7,144 nucleotides of DNA from Bacteroidaceae bacterium (lineage in GTDB: Bacteria > Bacteroidota > Bacteroidia > Bacteroidales > Bacteroidaceae): assembly GCA_028709135.1 (NCBI GenBank), contig JAQVXN010000095.1, forward strand, positions 1 to 7,144, given 5' to 3'. Position numbers and translations under genes: made by a program. The notes beneath the pieces were generated by a model, which saw nothing but the letters and a program-made list of their open reading frames with translations, did no database searches and was not told the DNA's origin. Shown one piece after another: positions 1 to 7,144 of this stretch; position 1 is the first letter of the stretch, and every line of letters starts with the position of its first letter.

Positions 1-1792
1 TCTCGTTGATATGGCTGTAATAACTGTTTACTCCATCCCTGGCCAACTGCAGGGAATCATAGGTTGACGGCAATTCTGTCAAATCGCGATGAGCAGACAA
101 CCCCCAATCCGCAAGCTTTTGCAGATTGAAAAGACTCCGATCCGTCGAACTGTAATGATGTTGGTACATTGTCTTGGCATAAATATTTAAATTGTAGGAA
201 GTATGATAACCATACGTAAAAGAACTGTTCAAATCATATTTTTCTACCGGGGTCGTATTATATACATGTCGGTAATCGTCACTTGTAGAAGTACTGTTTG
301 GATACTCCACCAATCGTTGATTGAAAATTGTCGTATTGGCTTTTTCGTAATTCCATCCTGTCTCCAACCGATAGACGTCCATTGTCTTGGAATATAAGTC
401 TATCATCAACTTTCCATCTGTATTCAACTGATAGCCGTCTTCTTGCGAAATATAATTCGAGCGATTTAGAAGCTTGTTGTACCATTGACTTTCTTTCGTG
501 GCCTGCAACAAATACTCCAGTGGGTTCTTCATTGTCAGACTGTCCAGCGGAACACTTAATTCCGCCAACTTACTGCTGTTTTCAGACGTATAAGTCTCAT
601 AAGACAGATTCGCAATCAATTCTGTCATAAGACCTATTGGACCATAGGAATTCATTTTACCCAAAAATTTAGAGATATCATTCTGGGTACTCCATCGTGT
701 ATTTTCATTGCGCGGACTCCACAAATTCATAGTGTATGCATTTTCTGTCGGCAGGAACAGAGCATTGTTTATCCACATCTGGTTATTCGACTTCGTATGC
801 TGCACTTCATTTGAAGTGTTAATTTTCCAAGTTGAAAGAGGATTCTCATACAAATAGTCAATTCCTCCCTTATGCGTCGTTTGCAGACCGGAAAGCAAAT
901 CATTCGGTTGCCAGTCTCCTGTTCGACCGGGCTTACGCACATCATTAATATTATTCATGTTTCCATAAACAGACAGACGCGCGTAATCCGAATAATGCAG
1001 TCCGAAAAGTCGTGACAAATAACGTTCCTTCGTTCCTCCGGACATTTCTGCATTCGCTATCCAACCCCGCGAATACTCTTTTTTCAACAACACGTCCATC
1101 ACCAGCGGTTTTCGTTGCGTTAAATCTTTCAGAGGGTCGCTCTTCTTATAAACTTTCACGTTTTTCACCATATACGACGGCAGATTTTCCAACAGTACAT
1201 TGCGATCACCCTTGAAGAAGTCATTTCCGTTCAATAACAATTCCTCTACAGGCTCGCCATTTACGAAAATACGCCCGTCATCTTTCAACTGTGCACCCGG
1301 TAATTCTGCGATCAGAGCATCCAACATGCTTCCTTTAGCCAAATTAAAAGCATCGGCATCATACACGATCGTATCTCCCTTATATACCATCTTGATACGC
1401 GTGGCCTTCACCACTGCTCCGTTTAACATTCGCACTTTCCGCTGAGGTTTCAGATATATAAAATCAACCGTTATATAAGACGACCTCGTGTCATTCACTT
1501 TTAACTTGATGATTTGAGTTTCATAATCGGGATAACTGAATTTCAATAAATAATTTCCACTCTTTATGGGCACAAGAAAAACCGATGAGTTTGGAACACC
1601 ATCGACTGTACTCAATTCAGTTCTTGTGGTATCTATGACGCTGCTGTCTGGATACATCAGAGTAACTTTTACTCCAACCATAGCTGTTTTTGTCAATGAA
1701 TTATAAACGCCACCTAACAATTGAACTTTTTTATTTTGAGCCTGCAGGGTTATTGAGAACAGTAAAAATAAACAAATGACAAATTTTTTCAT
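1..1792 (-). CDS. Outer-membrane beta-barrel protein, TonB-receptor-like (second paralogue), 3' end outside window
   Basis: This gene is open from its ATG to the window edge, giving 597 residues without a stop; the C-terminal part is missing. Residues 1-18 form a signal peptide (MKKFVICLFLLFSITLQA, cut before QN). Residues about 21-118 look like a carboxypeptidase-regulatory-like beta-sandwich. Residues about 125-217 are a plug-like domain with GSMLDALIAELPG, VNGEPVEELLLNGNDFF and LENLPSYMVKNVKVY. From about 230 the sequence turns into amphipathic strands rich in Tyr, Asn and Trp, including YGNMNNIND near 276, as in outer-membrane barrels. It aligns along its whole visible length with the neighbouring gene at 1885-4779; its last residues match that protein near residue 590, so roughly 370 residues are probably cut off. 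No STN domain or clear TonB box is seen. The family is associated with TonB-dependent or related outer-membrane transport; the substrate is unknown. The start follows a 92-base A/T-rich spacer without a Shine-Dalgarno site. Confidence 0.88.
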   Translation of the reverse strand, partial: MKKFVICLFLLFSITLQAQNKKVQLLGGVYNSLTKTAMVGVKVTLMYPDSSVIDTTRTELSTVDGVPNSSVFLVPIKSGNYLLKFSYPDYETQIIKLKVNDTRSSYITVDFIYLKPQRKVRMLNGAVVKATRIKMVYKGDTIVYDADAFNLAKGSMLDALIAELPGAQLKDDGRIFVNGEPVEELLLNGNDFFKGDRNVLLENLPSYMVKNVKVYKKSDPLKDLTQRKPLVMDVLLKKEYSRGWIANAEMSGGTKERYLSRLFGLHYSDYARLSVYGNMNNINDVRKPGRTGDWQPNDLLSGLQTTHKGGIDYLYENPLSTWKINTSNEVQHTKSNNQMWINNALFLPTENAYTMNLWSPRNENTRWSTQNDISKFLGKMNSYGPIGLMTELIANLSYETYTSENSSKLAELSVPLDSLTMKNPLEYLLQATKESQWYNKLLNRSNYISQEDGYQLNTDGKLMIDLYSKTMDVYRLETGWNYEKANTTIFNQRLVEYPNSTSTSDDYRHVYNTTPVEKYDLNSSFTYGYHTSYNLNIYAKTMYQHHYSSTDRSLFNLQKLADWGLSAHRDLTELPSTYDSLQLARDGVNSYYSHINE

Positions 1793-1884
1793 TCTATTAA
1801 TATTTAAGATTATATATAAAATGCTTTTTCCCTGCATCTACTTTTATTTAGTCGAACAAATAAACTTCAAACGCATCTATAATT

Positions 1885-4779
1885 CTACTTATTCTTCTTC
1901 GGTTGGATATTAAAACGATAAAAAACATGCAACATCACATAACGATTTACCACATTATACCACGTCTCCGTACGACCCTGACTGTCTATGTTACGCCGGA
2001 TGTCTTTCAGACTGTTCAATATGTCGAAGCCATCTAAAATAAAAGTCATATTCCCGTGCAGAATATTTTTCGACAAACGCGCATTCCATAACCAGGCTTC
2101 GTCATTCATACTCTTGTCATTGTAACCACGACGCATCAACAACGTCAATTCAGAACTCAATTGCATCTTCCACGGCAAAGGTAAAACACCTGTCAAACCA
2201 TACGTCCAATTTCGACTGCTGATGGTTTTGAAATCACTTCGGGAACTCTCCTCGTGTATCCAATTCACTCCGATTCGACCACCTATTGAATAAAGACCAT
2301 AACTGTAATCCGCTTTCAACTCTTCATTCGTCGTGAACGTATGCACACTGCTTCTTACACTTTTATCCTCTCCAGTTATCTGGACTAAATCCACACTGTT
2401 ATAATAGGATACATTCGTTACATCCGATAATCGCAAGTGCATCGCCTTGTCTACGGGTTTACTGTAATTCAAATTACCTTCCAGACTCCAGTTCCCATCT
2501 ACATTTCGAGGTTGATAAGTCGTCACACCAGTTTGTCTGTCATACTCCCGACTCATGGCGATGGCACCTTTTGTAACTTGATAATCAATGTTGTAATCTA
2601 ATGCCTTTTGTGATTTTGTGTCGTTTTCTCTTCCCCGTAAACGCACATGATGCGTCAATAAATTATTTAATTGTGGATTTCCCAAATTCACATACAGCGG
2701 ATTCGCATCGTCACGAATATTCAAAAGATAGGTCATTTCAGGCACAGCATGGGACACTTTATATGAAATTTCCTGATAAAAGTCATACCCTTCCCTATTA
2801 GTATTAAATGATCTTGACAACCATATTTCCGGCTCAAGATAATGTACCTGACGCGTTACGAGCGTATCCAATAGATTTCTATCTTCATATAACCGGTTGG
2901 ATTCTATTCTCAACGGCATATCTATGCCGAAACCATAATTTATTTCCTTCTTTGTTTCCCATCCATAGCTCCACGAAATTTGCGGTTTGTGTGAAGAAAC
3001 TTTTTGGATGGAATGATAACTGTTGGAAGCATCTACCGCCATTTGCAAACTGTCACGCAGAGAGGGCAAACTGCCAAGCGGCACGTCGTCGTCCTGGCCC
3101 CAACCCTTTAACCGTTCAAGCAGAAAGCGATCACGATCGGCTCCCCTATGTTCTTGGAAATAGGTATATGAAAAATATGGCAAATTAATATTTCCTTCGA
3201 TAAATCGTTTATACACAAAACCAACATTGTATTTGTAATTCATCCTCGGCAAATCCGTATAGTAATTATGATAGACATTCTTATTTCCTTCGTCAGATGT
3301 ATTTTCCGGATAACGCAAATCATATTGTGAAAAACTTCTGTCTGTGGAATTTCCATAGGTTGCATCTCCCTCCAATCTGACATAATTGTACGGATCAAAT
3401 CTCAATCCCGCATACCAGCTTCCCGAAACATTCAGACTATGCCCGGAGCTGTATATCCTATTTTGCAATTTGTTAATGAGCCAATTACTCATATAACGCG
3501 CATTCTGGAGCAGAAACAAACTGTCTATGGCGGCTCCACGATACTGCTCCGTCGGTTCTTTTGAAAACATTGCAGACAACAAGTCTCCATTATTATTGTA
3601 TTTACGATAAAACAAAGTGGGGTCAAGATGAATATAACTTCTTTCTCCATTTATTCTGGGACACAATACAACTTCGCCCTTCGCCGTGATGTTCGTTTCT
3701 TCATTCCTGTTCCTATCTAACGTTCGCGAATAAACATCCCCGTCCTGCAGAAAACTTTCATGGGATGATTTTTGTTCATTGTCACCATCTTTATGTTCTA
3801 TCAACGATTGCAGTGATAATTTGTAACGTTCGTTTTTACTCTCCGTATTCCATTGCATCCCGCCTCGTTTGTTCGAAGTTTTTCCTTCGAAACTATACAA
3901 TTGTTTCCAACTACCGTTTTCCTGAGGACTGTAAGCATCGTTCGTATTGTTCATGTTCCCAAAAACACAAAAACGCGAATTTCGAGTAAAGCGCAAGGCA
4001 AAAATACGAGCCAGATAACGATCTCGCGTTCCCGTGCCGCCCTGTGCATTCGCAACCCAACCGATGCTGTATTGCTTTTTCAGCCTGACATCCATGATCA
4101 ATTTCTTCTCATCCTCTCGTGTCGCACGATGAAGGCCCTGTAATTCTTCATCTTCCTTTTCGTACACCTTGATCTTGTTCACCATATATGCCGGCAAGTT
4201 TTCCAATGCTATTTTAGGATTTCCATTGAAAAAGTCCTTCCCGTTCACATACAGACTGCTCACAAATTTGCCATTCACCTTGATTTGTCCGTCCTTTAAT
4301 TCCACTCCAGGCAGTTGCCGGATCAGTTGATCCAGCATGCTTCCTTCTGCCAATTGAAAAGCTGCGGCATTGTACACCAACGTATCTTTGTTCATCACCA
4401 TTTTTATCAAAGTCGCCTTTACTGTCGCAGGGCCTAATTCTTTCACAACCAGTTTCTGTCGCAGATAGATATCTTTATAAACGCCATAATCAATCTTTCT
4501 AGGTTTTAATTCCTCATTTATACAGAATGGATAATAGTCCCTCTTCATAAATTTCAAAATATATTTTCCGGCTGTTTTTGAATCAAACTCATATTCATCT
4601 CCTCGCGTCCACAATGAATCTATTTTTGTGCTATCCATTTTCATCAGAATAACCTTCACACTGTCTACACTTTGTTTGGTGGCAACATCAAATGTTTTCC
4701 CACTAAAATAATAGGTTTGTGCCGTAATACCCACGCAAAAACAGAAAAATAGTAAAATTAGTACATAGTATTTTTTCAT
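1885..4779 (-). CDS. Outer-membrane beta-barrel protein, TonB-receptor-like (first paralogue), complete
   Basis: This is a complete 964-residue protein. Residues 1-20 are a signal peptide ending ITA before QT. Residues about 23-107 fit a carboxypeptidase-regulatory-like domain, a common N-terminal module in Bacteroidota outer-membrane proteins. Residues about 113-208 form a plug-like domain with GSMLDQLIRQLPGVELKDG, LYVNGKDFFNG and LENLPAYMVNKIKVYEKED. A charged stretch (about 208-227) leads into a barrel region from about 230 to the end, with alternating aromatic strands and the family-like FGNMNNTND near 273. The last strand (YVMLHVFYRFNI) is followed by a short basic tail, QPKKNK. The architecture is that of the Bacteroidota outer-membrane beta-barrel family related to TonB receptors (PF14905-like), not a classical SusC: no SusD-like gene sits beside it. 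There is no STN signalling domain, and I see no convincing TonB box. It is probably co-transcribed with the exported protein upstream (70-base spacer) and the paralogue downstream. Cargo is unknown; the family assignment is firm, transport activity is inferred. Confidence 0.93.
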   Translation of the reverse strand: MKKYYVLILLFFCFCVGITAQTYYFSGKTFDVATKQSVDSVKVILMKMDSTKIDSLWTRGDEYEFDSKTAGKYILKFMKRDYYPFCINEELKPRKIDYGVYKDIYLRQKLVVKELGPATVKATLIKMVMNKDTLVYNAAAFQLAEGSMLDQLIRQLPGVELKDGQIKVNGKFVSSLYVNGKDFFNGNPKIALENLPAYMVNKIKVYEKEDEELQGLHRATREDEKKLIMDVRLKKQYSIGWVANAQGGTGTRDRYLARIFALRFTRNSRFCVFGNMNNTNDAYSPQENGSWKQLYSFEGKTSNKRGGMQWNTESKNERYKLSLQSLIEHKDGDNEQKSSHESFLQDGDVYSRTLDRNRNEETNITAKGEVVLCPRINGERSYIHLDPTLFYRKYNNNGDLLSAMFSKEPTEQYRGAAIDSLFLLQNARYMSNWLINKLQNRIYSSGHSLNVSGSWYAGLRFDPYNYVRLEGDATYGNSTDRSFSQYDLRYPENTSDEGNKNVYHNYYTDLPRMNYKYNVGFVYKRFIEGNINLPYFSYTYFQEHRGADRDRFLLERLKGWGQDDDVPLGSLPSLRDSLQMAVDASNSYHSIQKVSSHKPQISWSYGWETKKEINYGFGIDMPLRIESNRLYEDRNLLDTLVTRQVHYLEPEIWLSRSFNTNREGYDFYQEISYKVSHAVPEMTYLLNIRDDANPLYVNLGNPQLNNLLTHHVRLRGRENDTKSQKALDYNIDYQVTKGAIAMSREYDRQTGVTTYQPRNVDGNWSLEGNLNYSKPVDKAMHLRLSDVTNVSYYNSVDLVQITGEDKSVRSSVHTFTTNEELKADYSYGLYSIGGRIGVNWIHEESSRSDFKTISSRNWTYGLTGVLPLPWKMQLSSELTLLMRRGYNDKSMNDEAWLWNARLSKNILHGNMTFILDGFDILNSLKDIRRNIDSQGRTETWYNVVNRYVMLHVFYRFNIQPKKNK

Positions 4780-4806
4780 GATATATATAACTAAAGATAA
4801 AAACTT

Positions 4807-4839
4807 GACATCAGAAGGACAAGAACCTTCATCTATGTC
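4807..4839 (-). terminator. Two-part stem-loop between exported-protein and barrel genes, possible weak terminator or attenuator
   Basis: An outer 5-bp stem (GACAT 4807-4811 with ATGTC 4835-4839) encloses a second 5-bp stem (GAAGG 4814-4818 with CCTTC 4826-4830) and a 7-base loop, separated by a 2/4-base internal loop. On the minus strand the hairpin is followed by AAG and five T residues (4803-4799), then by the A/T-rich leader of the barrel gene. On the plus strand it is followed by CG and six T residues (4842-4847). As all genes run on the minus strand, it may act as a leaky terminator that sets barrel expression below that of the upstream genes, or as an mRNA 3'-end stabiliser. The stems are short, so function is uncertain. 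Confidence 0.35.
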
Positions 4840-4849
4840 CGTTTTTTCT

Positions 4850-5785
4850 CTACAGGATTTTTTTAGTCAGCTCCAAATAGTTTATGGACGTCATAATAGA
4901 ATTTGCAAGAATACAATTCTTTGTATATGAAACATTGGAATTTAAAGTATGATCAGCCTCCTTCAATCTCTTGATCATACTTGTGAGTTCACTTTTTAAA
5001 AGCTTTTTTTCACCGGAAGTAAAACTATATTTCAATTTTGTTTGCTTCACAGTTTGATAAATGCTCATGGCCGTATATTCTACAGAATTTTTCTCATCCG
5101 TACTGACATTCGCGCTACTAAGGGCTTTGATGTTCATATCTGCCAGATCTTTCAAACGGGAAAAAACGGCAAGAGCCTCTTCCGAAGATCTGATATTCAA
5201 GATAATATCCTGCGGATATTCTGCATTATCTGAATTGCCCGAAGTAATCGAATTTCCATTCGAATTGTCATTATGAATTTTGGCATAGGTAATTATAAGT
5301 CGACCTGAAATTTGGTTATCATCATCATTTTTCCATTCTGCAGCATAAGCATAGCGATACGTACGACGCTTACTGTCTCGCCAACATTGTGCAATGTAAT
5401 TGCATTCACGATCAGTACCAATATCAATCGTATTATTGACATCATCGCCAATATACAAACTATAAATTCTTTTTGAATTATCATTTATTCTTTGTTCTGA
5501 AGAATAACAATTGCTTCCATTCTTTTCCTGATTAAAAGCAGTAAGAATATCATCGAGAAGAAATTTATAATTATTCCTCATCGAGAAAGTGTACACATTA
5601 CACATTGACGTTAGTGGATTTCCTGGCAAAGCCGGTGTTGTAGAACTTGCGAGATTACTCGAAACACTCACGTTTTTATTGTTCACAAGCAAATCAAAAG
5701 TCTTTTGTACAAGATTTTGCGCATTCATAGCAGGCATCATCAGACTCCATAACAGTACAGTACTCCATAGTTTCATTGTTTTCAT
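4850..5785 (-). CDS. Exported protein of unknown function, sigma-factor-operon associated
   Basis: This gene encodes 311 residues. Residues 1-22 are a signal peptide (positively charged start, then LWSTVLLWSLMMPAMNA, cut before QN), with no lipobox cysteine, so the product should be soluble in the periplasm or carried further out. Two parts can be seen. Residues about 24-170 are mixed alpha/beta, with strands such as CNVYTFSM, RIYSLYIG and GRLIITYAK and a helix LLDDILTAFNQEK. An Asn/Ser/Gly-rich linker follows at about 171-188. Residues about 196-309 are largely helical and Lys/Glu/Ser-rich. The first half recalls, from memory, small secreted Bacteroides proteins encoded beside ECF sigma factors (the DUF4252/DUF5024-like type), but I cannot confirm a family. 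Cysteines are at 62, 93, 128, 134 and 291; pairing is unknown. The ATG at 5785 is chosen because it gives the full signal peptide; a second ATG three codons in would also work. Its place between the anti-sigma candidate and the barrels suggests an envelope role, but no function can be assigned. Confidence 0.85.
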   Translation of the reverse strand: MKTMKLWSTVLLWSLMMPAMNAQNLVQKTFDLLVNNKNVSVSSNLASSTTPALPGNPLTSMCNVYTFSMRNNYKFLLDDILTAFNQEKNGSNCYSSEQRINDNSKRIYSLYIGDDVNNTIDIGTDRECNYIAQCWRDSKRRTYRYAYAAEWKNDDDNQISGRLIITYAKIHNDNSNGNSITSGNSDNAEYPQDIILNIRSSEEALAVFSRLKDLADMNIKALSSANVSTDEKNSVEYTAMSIYQTVKQTKLKYSFTSGEKKLLKSELTSMIKRLKEADHTLNSNVSYTKNCILANSIMTSINYLELTKKIL

Positions 5786-5844
5786 CTTGATTCTATTTTT
5801 TATTTTTATTATTTATTTCTCTTATCAATCCTTTACATGGTGTG

Positions 5845-6615
5845 TTAATAGGCACACGATTCTTTATTAACTTGACGCGAAATACGTATTATATCCTCAT
5901 TTTCATGAAGTAACTGACGTTGCTCACTGCGAATTTCGAACAATACCTCTGACAACATTTCATTGACAATTTCTTCATCAGTTAATGACAATTTATGGGC
6001 ACTCAACGTAAGTTCTTTACTGAAATGCACCTTTTTCAAAGAATCAGACGCTTCACCAGAAGCTGTCAGTAAATTTGTTTCAGGAACATTGTCATCAACT
6101 GCTGCATTCAGTTCCCATTTGATAGAATTTTTATCTACGCCTTCGTAAACCGGTATAACTCTCGATTTTTCAAAATTGGAATTCCCCACACGTTGATGAT
6201 GCACAACCGTCTGTTTTACGATTGGAAAAACTAACTGTGGCTTCGTTCTTGCCACAACATGTGCGGCTTTTTCCATTGAGGGCTCCAAGGAGTTTTTTTC
6301 TGTTTGCAGTCCGAATTTCCACCACCCCAATAGACAAACTATCGTTATTGAAGCAGCAACAGCCAATGGCTTCCAAATGCGGCAGGAGATAACTCTTCGC
6401 TTTCTCTCCTCTACAAATTGATTGATTTCTTTTTCTGTAAAATCTATTTTATCTTCTGCAAGGAGACTGAACATCGTCTTGTAACATTTCAACGAATCCG
6501 GTACATCGGGATTTGAAGCGAAAAAATCTGTCAGAAAAGTTTCTTCGTCTTCGCTTGTCAAGCCATCCATCATTCGCTCACACAAATTCAACACATTTTT
6601 CTCATCTGTTTTCAT
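5845..6615 (-). CDS. Single-pass membrane protein, probable anti-sigma factor
   Basis: The chosen ATG gives 256 residues. Residues 1-80 are cytoplasmic, acidic and helical (MMDGLTSEDEETFLTDFF ... VPDSLKCYKTMFSLL), resembling the sigma-binding heads of Bacteroidota anti-sigma factors. A basic stretch EERKRR (70-74) precedes one transmembrane helix at about 82-99 (PLAVAASITIVCLLGWW), which fits a cytoplasmic N terminus. Residues about 100-256 would be periplasmic: a low-complexity, probably flexible region, then a long charged helix at about 209-252 (LTDEEIVNEMLSEVLFEIRSE...). The gene starts 13 bases after the sigma-factor stop, the usual order for a sigma/anti-sigma pair. The zinc-binding HxxxCxxC motif is absent, and I see no FecR domain. 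An in-frame TTG at 6648 would add 11 residues and overlap the sigma gene; the ATG is preferred because AAAGGA lies 8 bases before it and because the extension is Lys/Asn-rich filler. The anti-sigma role is inferred from position and topology, not from a recognised domain. Confidence 0.85.
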   Translation of the reverse strand: MKTDEKNVLNLCERMMDGLTSEDEETFLTDFFASNPDVPDSLKCYKTMFSLLAEDKIDFTEKEINQFVEERKRRVISCRIWKPLAVAASITIVCLLGWWKFGLQTEKNSLEPSMEKAAHVVARTKPQLVFPIVKQTVVHHQRVGNSNFEKSRVIPVYEGVDKNSIKWELNAAVDDNVPETNLLTASGEASDSLKKVHFSKELTLSAHKLSLTDEEIVNEMLSEVLFEIRSEQRQLLHENEDIIRISRQVNKESCAY

Positions 6616-6623
6616 CTCACTTT

Positions 6624-6629
6624 TCCTTT
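6624..6629 (-). promoter_or_regulatory. Shine-Dalgarno-like site of the probable anti-sigma gene
   Basis: Read on the minus strand, AAAGGA begins at the last base of the sigma-factor stop codon and ends 8 bases before the ATG at 6615. It is the best-looking Shine-Dalgarno match before any gene in the window, where leaders are otherwise A/T-rich without one. It supports the ATG over the upstream in-frame TTG, and suggests coupled translation of the two regulators. Confidence 0.45.
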
Positions 6630-7123
6630 CATTTTTCAAATTTTTCAATTTTTTCCATCAATAAATGACGAGCTCTTGAAAGAAGCACACGAGTCGCTGA
6701 CTCACTGCATCCCATCACTTCTGCAATTTCCTGATAACTTAAGCCATCCACATTACGCATTTTTATTACAGCCCGATATTTGTCAGGCAAAGCATGCACA
6801 ATCACTTTGAGTCGCTCATTATTCTCATGTTCCTCAAGGACCGCATAAGGAGTACGAACGCTTGTCTCTTCCATAACTTCTTCCAAGGCGACCTCTGTTC
6901 TTGACTTTCGAAGAACATTCAAACAAATATTTTTAACGACTACACTACCAAAATGTGCCATCTTCTCTTTATTATCTATTTGTAATCGTAGAATCCACAG
7001 CTTCAACATTCCCTCTTGAACGGCATCCTCAGCATCACTACTATCGCCAAGATAATGTTTTGCCAACCCAAGTAAAAATGGCCTGAGTTGTGTTGCCGTT
7101 TGATTGAATTCTGTTTGCTGCAT
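6629..7123 (-). CDS. ECF-type RNA polymerase sigma-70 factor
   Basis: This is a complete 164-residue sigma factor, a normal length for the ECF group, which has only regions 2 and 4. Region 2 spans about residues 8-75: an N-terminal helix (LRPFLLGLAKHYLGD), the core-polymerase-binding segment DAEDAVQEGMLKLW, and the -10-recognition helix ending VVVKNICLNVLRKSR. A variable acidic linker covers about 76-102. Region 4 spans about 103-158: ALPDKYRAVIKMRNVDGLSY followed by the helix-turn-helix QEIAEVMGCSESATRVLLSRAR, which reads the -35-like element. The ATG at 7123 is supported because region 2 begins at once after it; only 21 bases of leader are in the window, without a Shine-Dalgarno site. The gene is first in a five-gene same-strand series with its probable anti-sigma factor directly downstream. 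ECF factors with this layout usually direct transcription of their own operon, so it may control the exported and barrel proteins here; that is inference. The signal and target promoter are unknown. Confidence 0.97.
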   Translation of the reverse strand: MQQTEFNQTATQLRPFLLGLAKHYLGDSSDAEDAVQEGMLKLWILRLQIDNKEKMAHFGSVVVKNICLNVLRKSRTEVALEEVMEETSVRTPYAVLEEHENNERLKVIVHALPDKYRAVIKMRNVDGLSYQEIAEVMGCSESATRVLLSRARHLLMEKIEKFEK

Positions 7124-7144
7124 ATCTGCGTTACAAAGTGATTG

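Noticed and set aside
1843..1864. AT-only 7-bp inverted repeat (TTTATTT/AAATAAA) in the spacer between the two barrel genes
   Set aside because: It has no G-C pair apart from a possible G-T at the loop, and no following T-run on the minus strand, so a terminator or regulatory hairpin cannot be supported.
2808..3188. Plus-strand open frame of 126 codons
   Set aside because: It lies wholly opposite the barrel region of the gene at 1885-4779, has no recognisable domain, and its composition is what an antisense reading would give. The shorter plus-strand frames opposite the other genes were rejected on the same grounds.
5589..5870. Plus-strand frame of 93 codons with a hydrophobic stretch resembling a membrane helix
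   Set aside because: The hydrophobic run comes from reading the T-rich complement of the signal-peptide region and spacer of the exported-protein gene; no start signal or family match supports it.
4850..6615. Possibility that the locus is a Sus-like polysaccharide-utilisation system
   Set aside because: No SusD-like lipoprotein, glycan-active enzyme or lipobox-bearing signal peptide is present, and the barrels fit the non-SusC outer-membrane barrel group better.
6616..6648. In-frame TTG at 6648 as an alternative start adding 11 residues to the probable anti-sigma protein
   Set aside because: It is a rare start codon, lies inside the sigma gene, has no Shine-Dalgarno site, and adds only Lys/Asn-rich residues; the ATG at 6615 has AAAGGA in front of it.
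7134..7141. Minus-strand TCACTTTG, one mismatch from the Bacteroides -7 promoter box TAnnTTTG, just before the sigma gene
   Set aside because: The mismatch is in a defined position, the -33 box would lie outside the window, and such short A/T-rich matches are frequent by chance.

Overview
The window most likely comes from a gut- or host-type member of the Bacteroidales (Bacteroides, Parabacteroides or Prevotella-like). This is inferred from the AT-rich sequence, the near absence of Shine-Dalgarno sites, A/T-rich leaders before the start codons, signal peptides of the MKK...AQ type, and outer-membrane barrel proteins with an N-terminal carboxypeptidase-regulatory-like domain. I cannot name a genus or species.

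All five genes lie on the minus strand, so the transcription order runs from the right edge to the left edge: an ECF sigma factor (7123-6629), a single-pass membrane protein that is probably its anti-sigma factor (6615-5845), an exported protein of unknown function (5785-4850), a large outer-membrane beta-barrel protein (4779-1885), and a second, paralogous barrel protein (1792 to beyond position 1). The spacers are 13, 59, 70 and 92 bases and widen down the series. There is no gene-free stretch above 100 bases. The third spacer holds a two-part stem-loop that may reduce transcription into the barrel genes. No RNA gene, CRISPR array, insertion sequence or tRNA was seen.

The inferred working model is a self-contained envelope-signalling or envelope-remodelling unit. 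The sigma factor is held at the inner membrane by the downstream one-pass protein. When freed, it would transcribe its own operon and so produce an exported protein and two outer-membrane barrels. The layout resembles the sigma/anti-sigma/TonB-receptor loci of Bacteroidota but differs from the textbook version. The membrane protein is not recognisably FecR-like and has no zinc-binding anti-sigma motif. The barrels have no N-terminal signalling (STN) domain and no SusD-like partner in the window. The ligand or stress sensed, the cargo of the barrels, and the role of the exported protein cannot be read from the sequence.
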